Positions 9,180 to 18,539 of a DNA stretch of 64,000 nucleotides are shown here, piece after piece (positions within the stretch are counted from its first letter, which is position 1; every line of letters begins with the position of its first letter). A program made the translations under genes and the position numbers. This DNA comes from Litchfieldia salsa. Its GTDB lineage: Bacteria; Bacillota; Bacilli; Bacillales; Bacillaceae_L. The stretch spans positions 62,001 through 126,000 of the forward strand of contig NZ_FNJU01000011.1 in assembly GCF_900104555.1 (NCBI RefSeq). Reading direction: 5' to 3'. A model generated the notes under the pieces. The model made no database searches. It saw only the letters and a program-made list of their open reading frames with translations, and had not been told where the DNA came from.

Positions 9180-10193
9180 TTATTCTTCAATTGTTCTTTC
9201 TAATACAACTCCATGTGCGATGGTTGGAATGGACTCCTTTTGTTGTATCATCGTTGGACTCAATAGGGCGCCAGTAGCAACCACTAGTACCTTTTGAAGA
9301 TTCCCTAAGATTAACTGTTTGATAATATGTCCATACGTTACAACCGCTGAACATGCACACCCACTTCCCCCTGCAAAGGTTTCTTGATCCTTTGAGTAAA
9401 TCATTAATCCACAATCATTATGCCTAGTATTTAAATCGTAGCCTTCTTCGAGTAGTAGTTCCCTTACAATCGGACTTCCAATCCCCGAGAGATCACCTGT
9501 GACGATTAGATCATAATCCTTTGGTGAAGTACCAAGATCTTCGAAATGGGTCTTTATCGTATCAGCAGCAGCAGGAGCCATTGCAGATCCCATATCAAAC
9601 GGATTATTAATTCCTAGGTCATTCACTTTCCCAATGGTCGCTGACGTAATTCTAACTGGTCCTTTTTCTTTGCTAACTAAAGCAGTCCCAGCACCAGTAA
9701 CCGTGAATGTGGCAGTACTTGGTTTTTGTCCTCCATATTCTGTTGGATAACGAAACTGTCTCTCAGCTGTCGCATTATGACTGCTTGTTGAAGCAATGAT
9801 TCGATTCGCAAATCCACCTGCCACAAGAGCTGATCCAACAGCCAAAGTTTCCATTGAGGTTGAACAAGCACCAAACATACATAAGAAGGGAATTTGGGTA
9901 TGTCTTGCAACATAATTTGATGTAACATTTTGGTTTAGTAAATCACCTGCTAGAAAAAAATCAACATCTGCATAAGAAAGATTCACTTTGTCAAGACAAG
10001 TAGTGATTGATTGCTCCATTAACCTTCGTTCTGCGAGTTCCCAGTTCTCTTCACCACAATGCAAGTCTTTATGTGTAATATCAAATTGAAATCCTAAAGG
10101 ACCATCCGCTTCCTTTGGACCAACTGCAGTTCCAACTGAATTAATATAAATAGACTGATTAAATTTCCATGTTTGTTTTCCTACTAATTCCAT
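9180..10193 (-). CDS. spoVAD: stage V sporulation protein AD
   Basis: A 337-residue thiolase/ketoacyl-synthase-fold protein that binds dipicolinic acid directly in B. subtilis and sits at the spore inner membrane with SpoVAC and SpoVAE. Visible features are FGACSTSMETLAVG (with the nucleophile-position Cys), ASTSSHNATAERQFR, TVTGAGTALV and GGSGCACSAV. Length matches the family. The ATG at 10193 has AGAGGAAGATG upstream. It lies between spoVAC and spoVAEB. Confidence 0.96.
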   Translation of the reverse strand: MELVGKQTWKFNQSIYINSVGTAVGPKEADGPLGFQFDITHKDLHCGEENWELAERRLMEQSITTCLDKVNLSYADVDFFLAGDLLNQNVTSNYVARHTQIPFLCMFGACSTSMETLAVGSALVAGGFANRIIASTSSHNATAERQFRYPTEYGGQKPSTATFTVTGAGTALVSKEKGPVRITSATIGKVNDLGINNPFDMGSAMAPAAADTIKTHFEDLGTSPKDYDLIVTGDLSGIGSPIVRELLLEEGYDLNTRHNDCGLMIYSKDQETFAGGSGCACSAVVTYGHIIKQLILGNLQKVLVVATGALLSPTMIQQKESIPTIAHGVVLERTIEE

Positions 10194-10210
10194 TTACATC
10201 TTCCTCTCAT

Positions 10211-10666
10211 CTACATTAATGCGAGGTGAAACAAGTATCTAATAATTCCAACCACATAAGTGGCAACGACACCAAATACAATTACACTTCCTGCAAGTTT
10301 AAACATATTAGTACCTATTCCAAGAACAATGCCTTCACTTTTATGTTCTAGGGCCGCACTTGTCATTGAATTCGCAAAACCCGTTACTGGCACAGCCGAT
10401 CCGGCACCAGCAAACTGACCTAACTTATCATATACACCGAATCCTGTTAAAACTGACGCAATCAGAATCAATGTTGCTACAGTAGGGTTCCCAACTGTTT
10501 CTTTAGTGAAATCAAATACGTTTATATAGAAATTTTGAATTCCTTGACCAAAAGTACAAATGATTCCACCTACAAGAAATGCTTTTAAACAATTCATCAA
10601 TAGTGGTAGTTTAGGTTGAAATTGTTTTATATTGTTTTTATAATCGTCTTTTAATCGATTAGCCAT
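10211..10666 (-). CDS. spoVAC: stage V sporulation protein AC (mechanosensitive DPA channel)
   Basis: A 151-residue membrane protein. In B. subtilis SpoVAC behaves as a mechanosensitive channel that releases dipicolinate during germination. A basic N-terminal tail (about 20 residues) is followed by helices containing GGIICTFGQGIQNFY, the family GAGSAVPVTGFANSMTSAALE loop, and GIGTNMFKLAGSVIVFG. The ATG follows AAAGGAGGGGC. It is the third gene of the spoVA operon, 27 bases after spoVAB. Confidence 0.95.
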   Translation of the reverse strand: MANRLKDDYKNNIKQFQPKLPLLMNCLKAFLVGGIICTFGQGIQNFYINVFDFTKETVGNPTVATLILIASVLTGFGVYDKLGQFAGAGSAVPVTGFANSMTSAALEHKSEGIVLGIGTNMFKLAGSVIVFGVVATYVVGIIRYLFHLALM

Positions 10667-10693
10667 CCTAGCCCCTCCTTTATAAGAAGTTCA

Positions 10694-11116
10694 TTAAAGA
10701 TTGACAAAATATAACCAATGAAAAAGTGATCCTATTACTTTACCTAGAACAATTGCCATTAAGAGTGCAATAATTTTATCATCTACCCTTATTCGTTTTG
10801 CTAGAATTGGCCATACATTAAGAACTTCAGTAAGCGCTGCTGCTAGCATGCCTACATATATCCCACTCGCTAAACCCACAGGAATGGTAAAAAAGTTTGG
10901 TAAGGAAAGCACGATATCTGTAAGGCTAAACCAACCTCCCATAAGGGCACCAAACACGACTCCCCACTCTATTAAGTGAATATATTTCCATGTTTTTGTT
11001 AGTTGAGTTAGCCTAGGTATAATCCCTAACACTGCTAAAAAGGCGACAAATCCTGCACCTACAGCCAGTCCACTAGCGAATCCAATAAAAACGATTAAGA
11101 TTATTTTAAGGATCAT
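10694..11116 (-). CDS. spoVAB: stage V sporulation protein AB
   Basis: A 140-residue integral membrane protein with about four or five hydrophobic segments, needed for dipicolinate uptake into the forespore in B. subtilis. The sequence begins MILKIILIVFIGFASG and includes GAGFVAFLAVLGIIPRL. Its start overlaps the end of spoVAA by 11 bases, suggesting translational coupling. Its precise role in the channel is not known. Confidence 0.93.
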   Translation of the reverse strand: MILKIILIVFIGFASGLAVGAGFVAFLAVLGIIPRLTQLTKTWKYIHLIEWGVVFGALMGGWFSLTDIVLSLPNFFTIPVGLASGIYVGMLAAALTEVLNVWPILAKRIRVDDKIIALLMAIVLGKVIGSLFHWLYFVNL

Positions 11117-11729
11117 CTATTTTTTTTATGCTTTCCTTATTTTCGTTTATAATTAAGTAGTTATCTAAATCTTGTTGGTAATTAAACATTTCAACTTCGA
11201 GTGGACTAGGTTCTTCATTAATTCTCTTTTTAAAAATGTGATTGAAAAATAGGATCATCCCTAATCCCAATCCAATTGAGTAAGGAACTTGAAGTAATAG
11301 TGGCTGCTTTTCTTTTTCACCAGTTATCACTTCATATAACTTCTGATGTACCTGCTGCATGCTTACATCTTCATGAAAATTCATAATTGTTAAAGCTGCC
11401 CCTACAAATAATAAAAACCAAATCAATACAAAAAATAAATAAGGATACTTTTTTTTAGCAAAAACAATTTCAATTAACGCTTGGGACGGTCCGATTGTTT
11501 GAACGTCTATCTCAGGATCAAAAATTTTCACTTTTTTAATGACATTCATTAGATCAATGACAACAATCGTTTTATCCTGAATCGTAATTTGGTAAATTGG
11601 GATATTCTGTATTTCCTTGCATTGTTCTTCATTATTACAAATAATTTGAGCAATATCGCTCATTCTCACCAGTTGATTAGGTCTAACTTGAATGCGATGG
11701 CGCAAGCGTACATATATCGTTTTCTCCAT
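11106..11729 (-). CDS. spoVAA: stage V sporulation protein AA
   Basis: First gene of the spoVA operon. The product (207 residues from the ATG at 11729) has a soluble N-terminal region (IYVRLRHRIQVRPNQLVRMSDIAQI) and two membrane segments near residues 115-135 and 160-180. The ATG is 10 bases from AGGG; a GTG at 11738 is an alternative that sits very close to it. A sigma-G-type promoter lies about 40 bases upstream, consistent with forespore expression. Confidence 0.93.
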   Translation of the reverse strand: MEKTIYVRLRHRIQVRPNQLVRMSDIAQIICNNEEQCKEIQNIPIYQITIQDKTIVVIDLMNVIKKVKIFDPEIDVQTIGPSQALIEIVFAKKKYPYLFFVLIWFLLFVGAALTIMNFHEDVSMQQVHQKLYEVITGEKEKQPLLLQVPYSIGLGLGMILFFNHIFKKRINEEPSPLEVEMFNYQQDLDNYLIINENKESIKKIDDP

Positions 11730-11766
11730 TACCTTCACACCCTACACGTTGTTATCTCTGTAACTG

Positions 11767-11796
11767 TAGTATGGTATTTGTTACATTCTCTAATGC
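11767..11796 (-). promoter_or_regulatory. sigma-G-type promoter of the spoVA operon
   Basis: On the minus strand CATACTA (11767-11773) is a perfect match to the sigma-G -10 pattern CATnnTA, 18 bases downstream of GCATT (11792-11796), close to the -35 pattern GnATR. It lies 38 bases upstream of spoVAA. In B. subtilis spoVA is sigma-G dependent. Confidence 0.65.
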
Positions 11797-11811
11797 AACC
11801 ATTAATTTCCA

Positions 11812-11849
11812 CAAAAAAACCGAATGGATGTGCTAAGCATCCATTCGGT
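11812..11849 (-). terminator. intrinsic terminator of the spoIIA operon
   Basis: ACCGAATGGATG pairs perfectly with CATCCATTCGGT across a 7-base loop, followed by seven T in transcript sense. The stem includes the last codons of sigF. Confidence 0.9.
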
Positions 11850-12591
11850 CTTTCATTTGCTGCAATATTTTCTTTTCAAGTCTTGAAACCTGAACCTGCG
11901 ATATCCCTAATCGTGCCGCAACCTCTGATTGCGTTTGATCCTTATAATATCTAAGATACACAATTAATCGTTCTCGTTCATCTAATTCTCGGATTGCTTC
12001 TTTCAAAGCAATCTTATCAAACCATTTTGTTTCACTATTGTCTGCAATTTGATCTAACAAAGTAATTGGGTCACCATCATTTTCATACACGGTTTCATGG
12101 ATAGATGATGGAGTGCGGCTCGCCTCTTGTGCTAATACAACATCTTCCGGTGTGATTTCTAGAAATGTAGCAATTTCTACCACCGTTGGCACTCTTCCCA
12201 ATCGCTTAGATAGCTCATCCTTTGCTTTACGGATTTTATTACCAGTTTCCTTTAATGACCTACTGACCTTCACCGTACCATCATCTCGAATAAATCGTTG
12301 AATCTCACCGATAATCATCGGAACTGCATACGTTGAAAACTTCACATCATAGGATAAATCAAACTTATCAACTGATTTTAATAACCCTATACAACCAATT
12401 TGAAACAAATCATCTGGTTCATAACCACGGTTTAAAAAGCGCTGAACAACAGACCAAACTAATCGCATATTTTTCTGGACAATTAAATCTCTGGCCTCTT
12501 GTTCCCCGTTCTGGCTTCGCTTAATTAAACTCTTTACTTCATTATCCTTTAAATACGTTTCAGTTTTTTCGTTCTTGACCTCCACATCCAT
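11833..12591 (-). CDS. sigF: RNA polymerase sigma-F factor
   Basis: Forespore-specific sigma factor that starts compartment-specific transcription after asymmetric division. The 252-residue protein shows region 2 (NMRLVWSVVQRFLNRGYEPDD, DLFQIGCIGLLKSVDKFD, FSTYAVPMIIGEIQRFIRDDG), region 3 and region 4 with the C-terminal helix-turn-helix QSEVAARLGISQVQVSRLEKK. It is kept inactive by SpoIIAB, encoded 12 bases upstream, and released by SpoIIAA. The operon has a sigma-H promoter. Confidence 0.98.
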   Translation of the reverse strand: MDVEVKNEKTETYLKDNEVKSLIKRSQNGEQEARDLIVQKNMRLVWSVVQRFLNRGYEPDDLFQIGCIGLLKSVDKFDLSYDVKFSTYAVPMIIGEIQRFIRDDGTVKVSRSLKETGNKIRKAKDELSKRLGRVPTVVEIATFLEITPEDVVLAQEASRTPSSIHETVYENDGDPITLLDQIADNSETKWFDKIALKEAIRELDERERLIVYLRYYKDQTQSEVAARLGISQVQVSRLEKKILQQMKDRMDA

Positions 12592-12603
12592 TGGCTAGTC
12601 TCC

Positions 12604-13047
12604 TTAATTGCATAGCGCTTTGCTCTTTGATAAATGCTTTTTCAAACGTAATACAGTACCCTTTGACTCTGATGTCGCAATTTCAACTTCGTCCATGAAA
12701 TTTTCCATAATGGTAAAGCCCATTCCTGAACGTTCAAGTTCTGGTTTCGTCGTAAATAAAGGTTGACGCGCTTCTTCAAGGTTTGATATCCCCATTCCTT
12801 CATCACGTATCGTCATTGAAACCACACAGTCTTCTTCAAGTGTACAAGATATATACACGATGCCGTCCGGGTTACTATCATACCCATGGATAATAGCATT
12901 CGTAACAGCTTCTGATACCACTGTTTTTATTTCTGTTAATTCATCCAAAGTCGGATCAAGCTGCGCAATGAAAGACGCTACTGTCACACGTGCAAAGGAC
13001 TCATTTTGGCTAAGTGCTGAGAATTGGAGATGCATCTCATTTTTCAT
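12604..13047 (-). CDS. spoIIAB: anti-sigma-F factor / SpoIIAA kinase
   Basis: A 147-residue GHKL kinase that binds sigma-F and phosphorylates SpoIIAA on serine. ATP-site boxes are visible: N box [15 protein letters not shown]1 box RDEGMGI and G2 box RSGMGFTIM. The ATG at 13047 gives the family length and N-terminus ([16 protein letters not shown]) and is preceded by GGGGGTGG; the longer upstream starts overlap spoIIAA and lack support. The gene begins one base before the spoIIAA stop codon. Confidence 0.97.
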   Translation of the reverse strand: MKNEMHLQFSALSQNESFARVTVASFIAQLDPTLDELTEIKTVVSEAVTNAIIHGYDSNPDGIVYISCTLEEDCVVSMTIRDEGMGISNLEEARQPLFTTKPELERSGMGFTIMENFMDEVEIATSESKGTVLRLKKHLSKSKALCN

Positions 13048-13048
13048 G

Positions 13049-13399
13049 TTATGCCACCCCCAATGTTTGTAACGCATAATTTTCATCTGTTTCTAATCGA
13101 ATAATTTTAAATAACCCTGACATGTCGAACAAACGTTTGACCGATGGAGAGATTGAACAAACAACCATTTCCCCACCCTTACTTTTCACTTGTTTGTAAC
13201 GCCCTAGAATGACTCCTAGTCCAGAGCTATCCATAAAGGATAAATTTTCAAGATTTAATAAAATATGATTAATATCCTTACTCTCTATTACACTAGTTAC
13301 CTTCTGACGCAATTCTTCTGCAGCGTGATGATCTAATTCACCAGTAAGACGAATGCATAACACATTGTTTTTAACTTCTAGTTCTATTGCGAGACTCAC
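13049..13399 (-). CDS. spoIIAA: anti-sigma-F factor antagonist
   Basis: A 116-residue STAS-domain protein that, when dephosphorylated by SpoIIE, frees sigma-F from SpoIIAB. The phosphorylation site is visible as [14 protein letters not shown], with the serine at position 58 exactly as in B. subtilis. The start is a GTG 8 bases after AAGGAGG. It is the first gene of the spoIIAA-spoIIAB-sigF operon. Confidence 0.97.
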   Translation of the reverse strand: MSLAIELEVKNNVLCIRLTGELDHHAAEELRQKVTSVIESKDINHILLNLENLSFMDSSGLGVILGRYKQVKSKGGEMVVCSISPSVKRLFDMSGLFKIIRLETDENYALQTLGVA

Positions 13400-13431
13400 T
13401 ACACTTTCCTCCTTGCTTTTCGTATAATGAG

Positions 13432-13461
13432 TTTTTCTATAAGAACCCTCTAGATTCCTTC
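13432..13461 (-). promoter_or_regulatory. sigma-H promoter of the spoIIA operon
   Basis: GAAGGAATC (minus, 13453-13461) matches the sigma-H -35 pattern RnAGGAWWW in eight of nine positions, and ATAGAAAAA (13432-13440) matches the -10 pattern RnnGAATWW with one change, with a 12-base spacer. It is 33 bases upstream of spoIIAA. The spoIIA operon is sigma-H and Spo0A dependent in B. subtilis. Confidence 0.65.
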
Positions 13462-13507
13462 TTCATGACAAAACTAGTGCTCATTCGTCAAAACTAGTGA
13501 ATATTCT

Positions 13508-14677
13508 TTACGATGATTTTGTAAAAGTACCAATTGTACGTTTAAATAATTTCCACCAACTAGCTTCTTCGATATCCTCACTAGCTAAAAGTGGACTTTC
13601 GCTTAAAACTTTATCGTTTTTCTTAATAATTAATGTACCTAATTCATCACCTTTTTTAACTGGAGCACTAACATCCTCTTTGACGATGAATTCTTTTTTT
13701 ACATCATCAATCGCTTCACCTTTTTTCGTTAAAACAGAAATTGGTTCAGATGTGACTAAATCTACTGTATTTTCACTACCTTTACCTACCTTCACCTTTG
13801 AAACAACTTCATTTCGCTCAAACATCGGATGTGTTTTAAATTGACTAAAGCCATAGTCGAGCATTTTTGTCGTTTGAGCATTTCGTTCCTTTGGTGTCGG
13901 TGCACCCATGATAACTGTAATTAATCGCATTCCATCTTTTTCAGCAGTAGCTGTTAAACAATACTTTGCCTCACTTGTGTATCCAGTTTTTAGTCCATCT
14001 ACACCCGGATAGAATTTCACTAAACGATTGGTATTTACTAGCCAAAATTTATCATCCGAATCTTCTCTTAAGTAATCTTCATATTTCCCTGTATACTTTG
14101 TGATTAATTCATATTTTAAAAGCTCTTTTGCCATTATAGCCATGTCATAAGAGGTACTGTAATGGTTTTCAGCAGGTAAGCCTGTTGGGTTCTGGAATAA
14201 TGTATTCTCTAAACCTAACTCTTTGACCTTTTGATTCATTTTCTCAACAAATCCTTCTTCAGAACCTGCAATCCTTTCGGCCATGGCAACAGACGCATCA
14301 TTACCAGATGCAATTGCAATTCCTCGAAGCATTTCATCAACTGTCATTTCCTCACCAGGTTCAAGAAATATTTGAGAACCACCCATTGAAGCGGCATGCT
14401 CACTTGTTCGAACCTTCTCATCTAAAGAAATACTACCTTGATCAATTGCTTCCATAATTAATAACATTGTCATTATTTTCGTCATACTTGCTGGTGGTAA
14501 TTTTTCATGACTATTTTTATCGTATAAAACTGTACCCGTGTCTCTTTCAATGACAACTGCTGATTTAGCATTCTCAGCCAGATTCACAGATGTTCCCTTT
14601 TCCTCTGCAAAAGCAAATGGGGTACTAACAGAAACTATCATTGATAATAGTAAAAAACTAATGAAATAGCGTTTCAT
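13508..14677 (-). CDS. dacF: sporulation D-alanyl-D-alanine carboxypeptidase (PBP)
   Basis: Low-molecular-weight penicillin-binding protein that trims D-Ala from forespore peptidoglycan and so limits cross-linking. The 389-residue product starts at the ATG at 14677, 7 bases after GGAGGG, with a signal peptide ending near AFA|EEKG. Active-site motifs are SMTK (in PPASMTKIM), SGN (ASGNDAS) and KTG (GLKTGYT). The C-terminal beta domain ends with an amphipathic segment (WWKLFKRTIGTF) for membrane attachment. It lies upstream of spoIIAA, as in B. subtilis. Confidence 0.96.
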   Translation of the reverse strand: MKRYFISFLLLSMIVSVSTPFAFAEEKGTSVNLAENAKSAVVIERDTGTVLYDKNSHEKLPPASMTKIMTMLLIMEAIDQGSISLDEKVRTSEHAASMGGSQIFLEPGEEMTVDEMLRGIAIASGNDASVAMAERIAGSEEGFVEKMNQKVKELGLENTLFQNPTGLPAENHYSTSYDMAIMAKELLKYELITKYTGKYEDYLREDSDDKFWLVNTNRLVKFYPGVDGLKTGYTSEAKYCLTATAEKDGMRLITVIMGAPTPKERNAQTTKMLDYGFSQFKTHPMFERNEVVSKVKVGKGSENTVDLVTSEPISVLTKKGEAIDDVKKEFIVKEDVSAPVKKGDELGTLIIKKNDKVLSESPLLASEDIEEASWWKLFKRTIGTFTKSS

Positions 14678-14706
14678 CTCCAAACCCTCCATTCTTATAT
14701 ACATCC

Positions 14707-14735
14707 CATTTTTCCCAATTAACACAAATCTATAC
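14707..14735 (-). promoter_or_regulatory. sigma-F-type promoter of dacF
   Basis: GGGAAAAATG (minus, 14707-14716) fits the sigma-F -10 pattern GGnRAnAHTR at every position, and GTATA (14731-14735) fits the -35 pattern GYWTA, with a 14-base spacer that is slightly short. dacF is a known sigma-F gene in B. subtilis. Confidence 0.55.
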
Positions 14736-14769
14736 AAAAATTTTGGTCAATTTTGGGATTAAAAAATAA

Positions 14770-14980
14770 AGCTTGTTTTCGTATAGAGTTTTGCTTTAAA
14801 AGCCGCAGGCTGAATACACTCCGCGTCCGGCGGGTGACCAGTGAGCCTCCTCGTCGCTGAATCTCCTTTGGGGTCTCACTTTGGCCACTGGTCCCGCAGG
14901 AGTCTACGTGTATTCAGCCTGCTAGAAACTAGCTTTTCAATGTTTTATAAGCTAAAACAACAAATTTTGATAAAACAGCT
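14770..14980. repeat. palindromic MITE-like repeat, family A, copy 1
   Basis: A 210-bp element nearly identical in its core to 21331-21540. It contains a long imperfect palindrome: GCAGGCTGAATACAC (from 14805) pairs with GTGTATTCAGCCTGC (to 14922), and inside it GACCAGTG pairs with CACTGGTC. Outer ends AGCTTGTTTT and AAAACAGCT form short terminal inverted repeats. The core is clearly more GC-rich than its surroundings. There is no transposase or gene inside. It fills the gap between dacF and pdp. Confidence 0.85.
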
Positions 14981-14983
14981 AAT

Positions 14984-15030
14984 AATAAAAAAACAGGTAA
15001 ATTGCATTAATACTTCGCAATTTACCTGTT
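14984..15030 (-). terminator. intrinsic terminator of the drm-punA-pdp operon
   Basis: AACAGGTAAATTGC pairs perfectly with GCAATTTACCTGTT, followed by TTTTTTATT in transcript sense, immediately after the pdp stop. Confidence 0.88.
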
Positions 15031-15042
15031 TTTACGTTTCTT

Positions 15043-16344
15043 CTATATAATTTTTTCAAGAATTAATGTTGGGCTTTCAACTTTTTCGCTTGAAATTCTA
15101 ATACTATCGTATAGTTTATTTTTTACTTCTTCGACATTTTCACGATTACTATAAATAGTAACTAGATTTTCTCCTTTTATTACTTGATCACCGATTTTCT
15201 TCTTTAGAAGAAGTCCTACGGCTAAATCAATAACTGATTCCTTCGTTGCTCTTCCTGCACCTAATAGCATAGCAGCAGTTCCCACACCATCTGCGATAAT
15301 CTCTGATACATAGCCATCTTCTTTTGCTTCAAGTTCGATTTTATACGTAGCTTGTGGAAGTTTAGAATAATCATCAACTACTGAAGCATCTCCACCTTGA
15401 GCACTTAAGAACGCCTTTAGTGTTTCCAGCGCTTTTCCATTTTCGATTACTTCTACAAGAAGTTCTCTCGCCGCCTCTAACGAATTAGCTTTTTTGGCTA
15501 AGTAAACCATTTGGCTTCCTAATGTCAGACAAAGCTCCTCCAAGTCTTTTGGACCTTCACCCTTCAACGTATCGATTGCCTCTTGAACTTCTAACGCATT
15601 TCCGATTGCATAACCAAGTGGTTGACTCATATCAGTGATCACAGCAATTGTGTGTCGACCAACATTGTTTCCAATATCAACCATAGCTTTTGCTAGATCC
15701 TTTGCCTCTTCAAAATCCTTCATAAAGGCCCCTGCACCAGTTTTAACATCTAGAACAATTGCATCAGCACCTGCAGCAATTTTTTTACTCATAATTGAGC
15801 TTGCAATAAGAGGAATACTATTTACTGTCGCTGTAACATCTCTTAATGAATAGAGTTTTTTATCGGCCGGTGTTAAATTCCCACTTTGCCCAATAACAGC
15901 CACTTTATTTTTGTTAACTAGCTCAATAAATTCTTCATTCGTTATTTCAACATGAAACCCAGGGACTGCTTCAAGCTTATCAATTGTTCCACCAGTATGA
16001 CCTAACCCTCGGCCTGACATCTTCGCAACCGGCACTCCAACAGCTGCTACAAGCGGAGCTAAAACAAGAGTTGTAGTATCACCAACACCGCCTGTACTGT
16101 GTTTATCAACCTTAATTCCTTCAATTGCTGATAAGTCAATCTTTTCTCCTGAGTCAACCATCGCCAATGTGAAATCAGCGCGTTCTTCATCTGTCATGCC
16201 ACGGAAAAATACTGCCATAGTGAATGCACTCATTTGATAATCTGGAATATCACCTTTTGTGTATCCATCGATAATGAACGTGATTTCCTCTTTAGAAAGT
16301 GTTTGTCCATCTCTCTTTTTCTCTATTAAATCAACCATTCTCAT
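15043..16344 (-). CDS. pdp: pyrimidine-nucleoside phosphorylase
   Basis: Phosphorolyses uridine and thymidine to the base plus (deoxy)ribose 1-phosphate. The 433-residue product has the family length and the phosphate/nucleoside-binding signature [19 protein letters not shown], the [13 protein letters not shown] loop and SRNE near the C-terminus. The ATG at 16344 is preceded by AAAGGTGA; a longer start would overlap that site. It is the last gene of an operon with drm and punA. In B. subtilis pdp instead belongs to the dra-nupC-pdp operon. Confidence 0.96.
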   Translation of the reverse strand: MRMVDLIEKKRDGQTLSKEEITFIIDGYTKGDIPDYQMSAFTMAVFFRGMTDEERADFTLAMVDSGEKIDLSAIEGIKVDKHSTGGVGDTTTLVLAPLVAAVGVPVAKMSGRGLGHTGGTIDKLEAVPGFHVEITNEEFIELVNKNKVAVIGQSGNLTPADKKLYSLRDVTATVNSIPLIASSIMSKKIAAGADAIVLDVKTGAGAFMKDFEEAKDLAKAMVDIGNNVGRHTIAVITDMSQPLGYAIGNALEVQEAIDTLKGEGPKDLEELCLTLGSQMVYLAKKANSLEAARELLVEVIENGKALETLKAFLSAQGGDASVVDDYSKLPQATYKIELEAKEDGYVSEIIADGVGTAAMLLGAGRATKESVIDLAVGLLLKKKIGDQVIKGENLVTIYSNRENVEEVKNKLYDSIRISSEKVESPTLILEKII

Positions 16345-16395
16345 ATAATTCACCTTTTTCCTTTTCATGCAATCTTTTCAAGTCAATGACACAGA

Positions 16396-17214
16396 TTAAA
16401 GCTGATTGATGATTTCTTTAACGAAAGATAAAAAGTTTGCTTTAACATTTTCTGTAGTTTCAATTACTTCATCATGGGTTAATGGCTGATCTAGTATTCC
16501 TGCTGCCATATTAGAGATACAAGAAATACCAAGTACTTTCATGCCTGAATGGCGCGCCACAATAACTTCGGGTACTGTTGACATACCAACCGCGTCCCCA
16601 CCAAACACTCTAAGCATTCTCACTTCCGCTGGAGTCTCATAGCTTGGACCTGTATTCCCTACATAAACACCCTCTTGAATGGAGATACCTAGACGGTCAG
16701 CAACTGACTTTGCAAGTTGTCTTAATTCTTTTGAATATGCCTCTGACATATCAGGAAAACGAACTCCTAAGTCTTTGTCATTTTCACCTATTAACGGGTT
16801 CGTTCCCATGTTATTAATATGGTCGCTTATTAACATTAAATCGCCCGCTTCAAAGGATTCATTTATTCCACCTGCTGCATTTGTTACGATTAATGTAGAA
16901 ACACCTAGCTTCTTCATCACGCGTACTGGAAAGGTTACTTTTTCTAAGCTATAACCTTCATAAAAATGAAATCGTCCCTGCATAGCAATGACTGTCTTTC
17001 CATTAAGTGTTCCATAAACAAGCTGTCCAGCGTGCCCTTCTACCGTTGAAACAGGAAATTCAGGAATTTCTTGATATGGAATTTTTATTGCATTCTCAAT
17101 TTCATCTGCTAATACTCCTAATCCAGACCCTAAAATTAATCCTATTTCAGGAGTTTCAGGAAATTTCTTTTGCAGAAATTCTGTAGAGATATCGATTGTT
17201 TTTTTATTTACCAT
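16396..17214 (-). CDS. punA: purine-nucleoside phosphorylase (trimeric type)
   Basis: Phosphorolyses guanosine and inosine-type nucleosides to base and ribose 1-phosphate, feeding Drm. The 272-residue protein is the trimeric PNP type, with GLILGSGLG, the phosphate-binding [21 protein letters not shown], the VTNAAGGIN motif and the purine-site Asn in SCISNMAAG. It overlaps the end of drm by 11 bases, implying translational coupling. It corresponds to B. subtilis pupG. Confidence 0.96.
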   Translation of the reverse strand: MVNKKTIDISTEFLQKKFPETPEIGLILGSGLGVLADEIENAIKIPYQEIPEFPVSTVEGHAGQLVYGTLNGKTVIAMQGRFHFYEGYSLEKVTFPVRVMKKLGVSTLIVTNAAGGINESFEAGDLMLISDHINNMGTNPLIGENDKDLGVRFPDMSEAYSKELRQLAKSVADRLGISIQEGVYVGNTGPSYETPAEVRMLRVFGGDAVGMSTVPEVIVARHSGMKVLGISCISNMAAGILDQPLTHDEVIETTENVKANFLSFVKEIINQL

Positions 17215-18406
17215 TTAAATTCCCCCTAATTGATGAAAGAAAGCTCTCACCATACTTTGGCATACTCACATTGAAGTTCTCAGCAATTGTTGCACCTACG
17301 TCCGCAAATGTATTTCTTATTGGAAATTCTTTTCCACTAATCATTTTAGGACTGTACGCTAACAAAGGAACATATTCTCTTGTATGGTCTGTACCAGGAT
17401 ACGTAGGATCATTACCATGATCTGCTGTAATCACTAATAAATCATCTTCTTTTAATAGTTTCATTACCTCATTTAACCTTGAGTCAAAATCCTCCAGTGC
17501 TTTTCCATACCCATCAGGATCTCTACGATGACCATACAATGCATCAAAATCAACCAAATTTAAAAAGCTAAGCCCTGTAAAATCCATATGTAATGTTTCA
17601 ACTAATTTATCCATTCCGTCCATATTTGACTTAGTCCGTAAAGATTTTGTAACACCTTCACCGTCATAAATATCTGCAATTTTCCCTATTGAAATTACAT
17701 CTAACCCAGAATCCGCCAACTCGTTCATGACCGTTCGTCCAAAAGGCTTTAGAGCATAATCGTGCCGATTAGCAGTACGTTCAAATTGACCTGGTGAACC
17801 AAGGAATGGTCTAGCTATGACACGACCCACCATATATTTTTCATCAAGAGTTAACTCACGCGCAATTTCACAAATCTTGTATAACTCGTCAAGTGGCACA
17901 ACCTCTTCATGTGCAGCAATTTGTAAAACCGAATCCGCAGAAGTATAGACAATTAAAGCACCTGTTTCCATATGCTCTTCGCCTAATTCATCCAATATTT
18001 CAGTACCCGAAGCTGGCTTATTTCCAATAATATCTCTACCTGTTTTTTCCTTAAGCTCCTGTAAAAGTTCATCTGGGAACCCTTCTGGAAATACTCGGAA
18101 TGGTGTATCAATATATAAACCCATTAGCTCCCAGTGACCTGTCATTGTATCTTTTCCATTTGATGCTTCCTGCATTTTCGTGTAAGCTGCTAGTGGTTTA
18201 TCAGCTTTTGGGATCCCTTGCACTTCTTTAATATTTCCTAATCCTAACTTTTGCATGAAAGGCATGTTAAGACCATTTACATGATCAGCAATATGCCCTA
18301 ATGTATCAGAGCCTACATCGCCGAATTTCTCTGCATCTGGTGCTTCGCCAATACCTACAGAATCCATTACAACTAGAAATATTCTTTTATATGTACTTAT
18401 AGACAA
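17204..18406 (-). CDS. drm: phosphopentomutase
   Basis: Interconverts (deoxy)ribose 1-phosphate and 5-phosphate, joining nucleoside breakdown to central metabolism. The 400-residue alkaline-phosphatase-superfamily protein shows metal-binding [14 protein letters not shown], the DTMTGHWE motif with the phosphorylated Thr, [10 protein letters not shown] and [19 protein letters not shown] chose the TTG at 18406, 10 bases after AGGAGGAG. It leads the drm-punA-pdp operon. Upstream are a good sigma-A promoter and an 18-bp palindrome at the start site. Confidence 0.95.
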   Translation of the reverse strand: MSISTYKRIFLVVMDSVGIGEAPDAEKFGDVGSDTLGHIADHVNGLNMPFMQKLGLGNIKEVQGIPKADKPLAAYTKMQEASNGKDTMTGHWELMGLYIDTPFRVFPEGFPDELLQELKEKTGRDIIGNKPASGTEILDELGEEHMETGALIVYTSADSVLQIAAHEEVVPLDELYKICEIARELTLDEKYMVGRVIARPFLGSPGQFERTANRHDYALKPFGRTVMNELADSGLDVISIGKIADIYDGEGVTKSLRTKSNMDGMDKLVETLHMDFTGLSFLNLVDFDALYGHRRDPDGYGKALEDFDSRLNEVMKLLKEDDLLVITADHGNDPTYPGTDHTREYVPLLAYSPKMISGKEFPIRNTFADVGATIAENFNVSMPKYGESFLSSIRGNLNGK

Positions 18407-18518
18407 TTGTTGTTCTCCTCCTATCAAAGGGTTTTCATATTCACTTCCTAGTTTATGAACTACCCAACACACTTATTATATTCCCCGTCTGAGAACTTAC
18501 TAATCCCACGGTTACACT

Positions 18519-18536
18519 TGTCAGAAGTCTGACAAC
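18519..18536. promoter_or_regulatory. 18-bp perfect palindrome, candidate operator of drm
   Basis: TTGTCAGA-AG-TCTGACAA is a perfect inverted repeat of 8-base arms, located just downstream of the drm -10 box and overlapping the expected transcription start. The placement is typical of a repressor operator. The regulator is not known to me and none is encoded nearby apart from Fur. Confidence 0.5.
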
Positions 18537-18539
18537 CTG

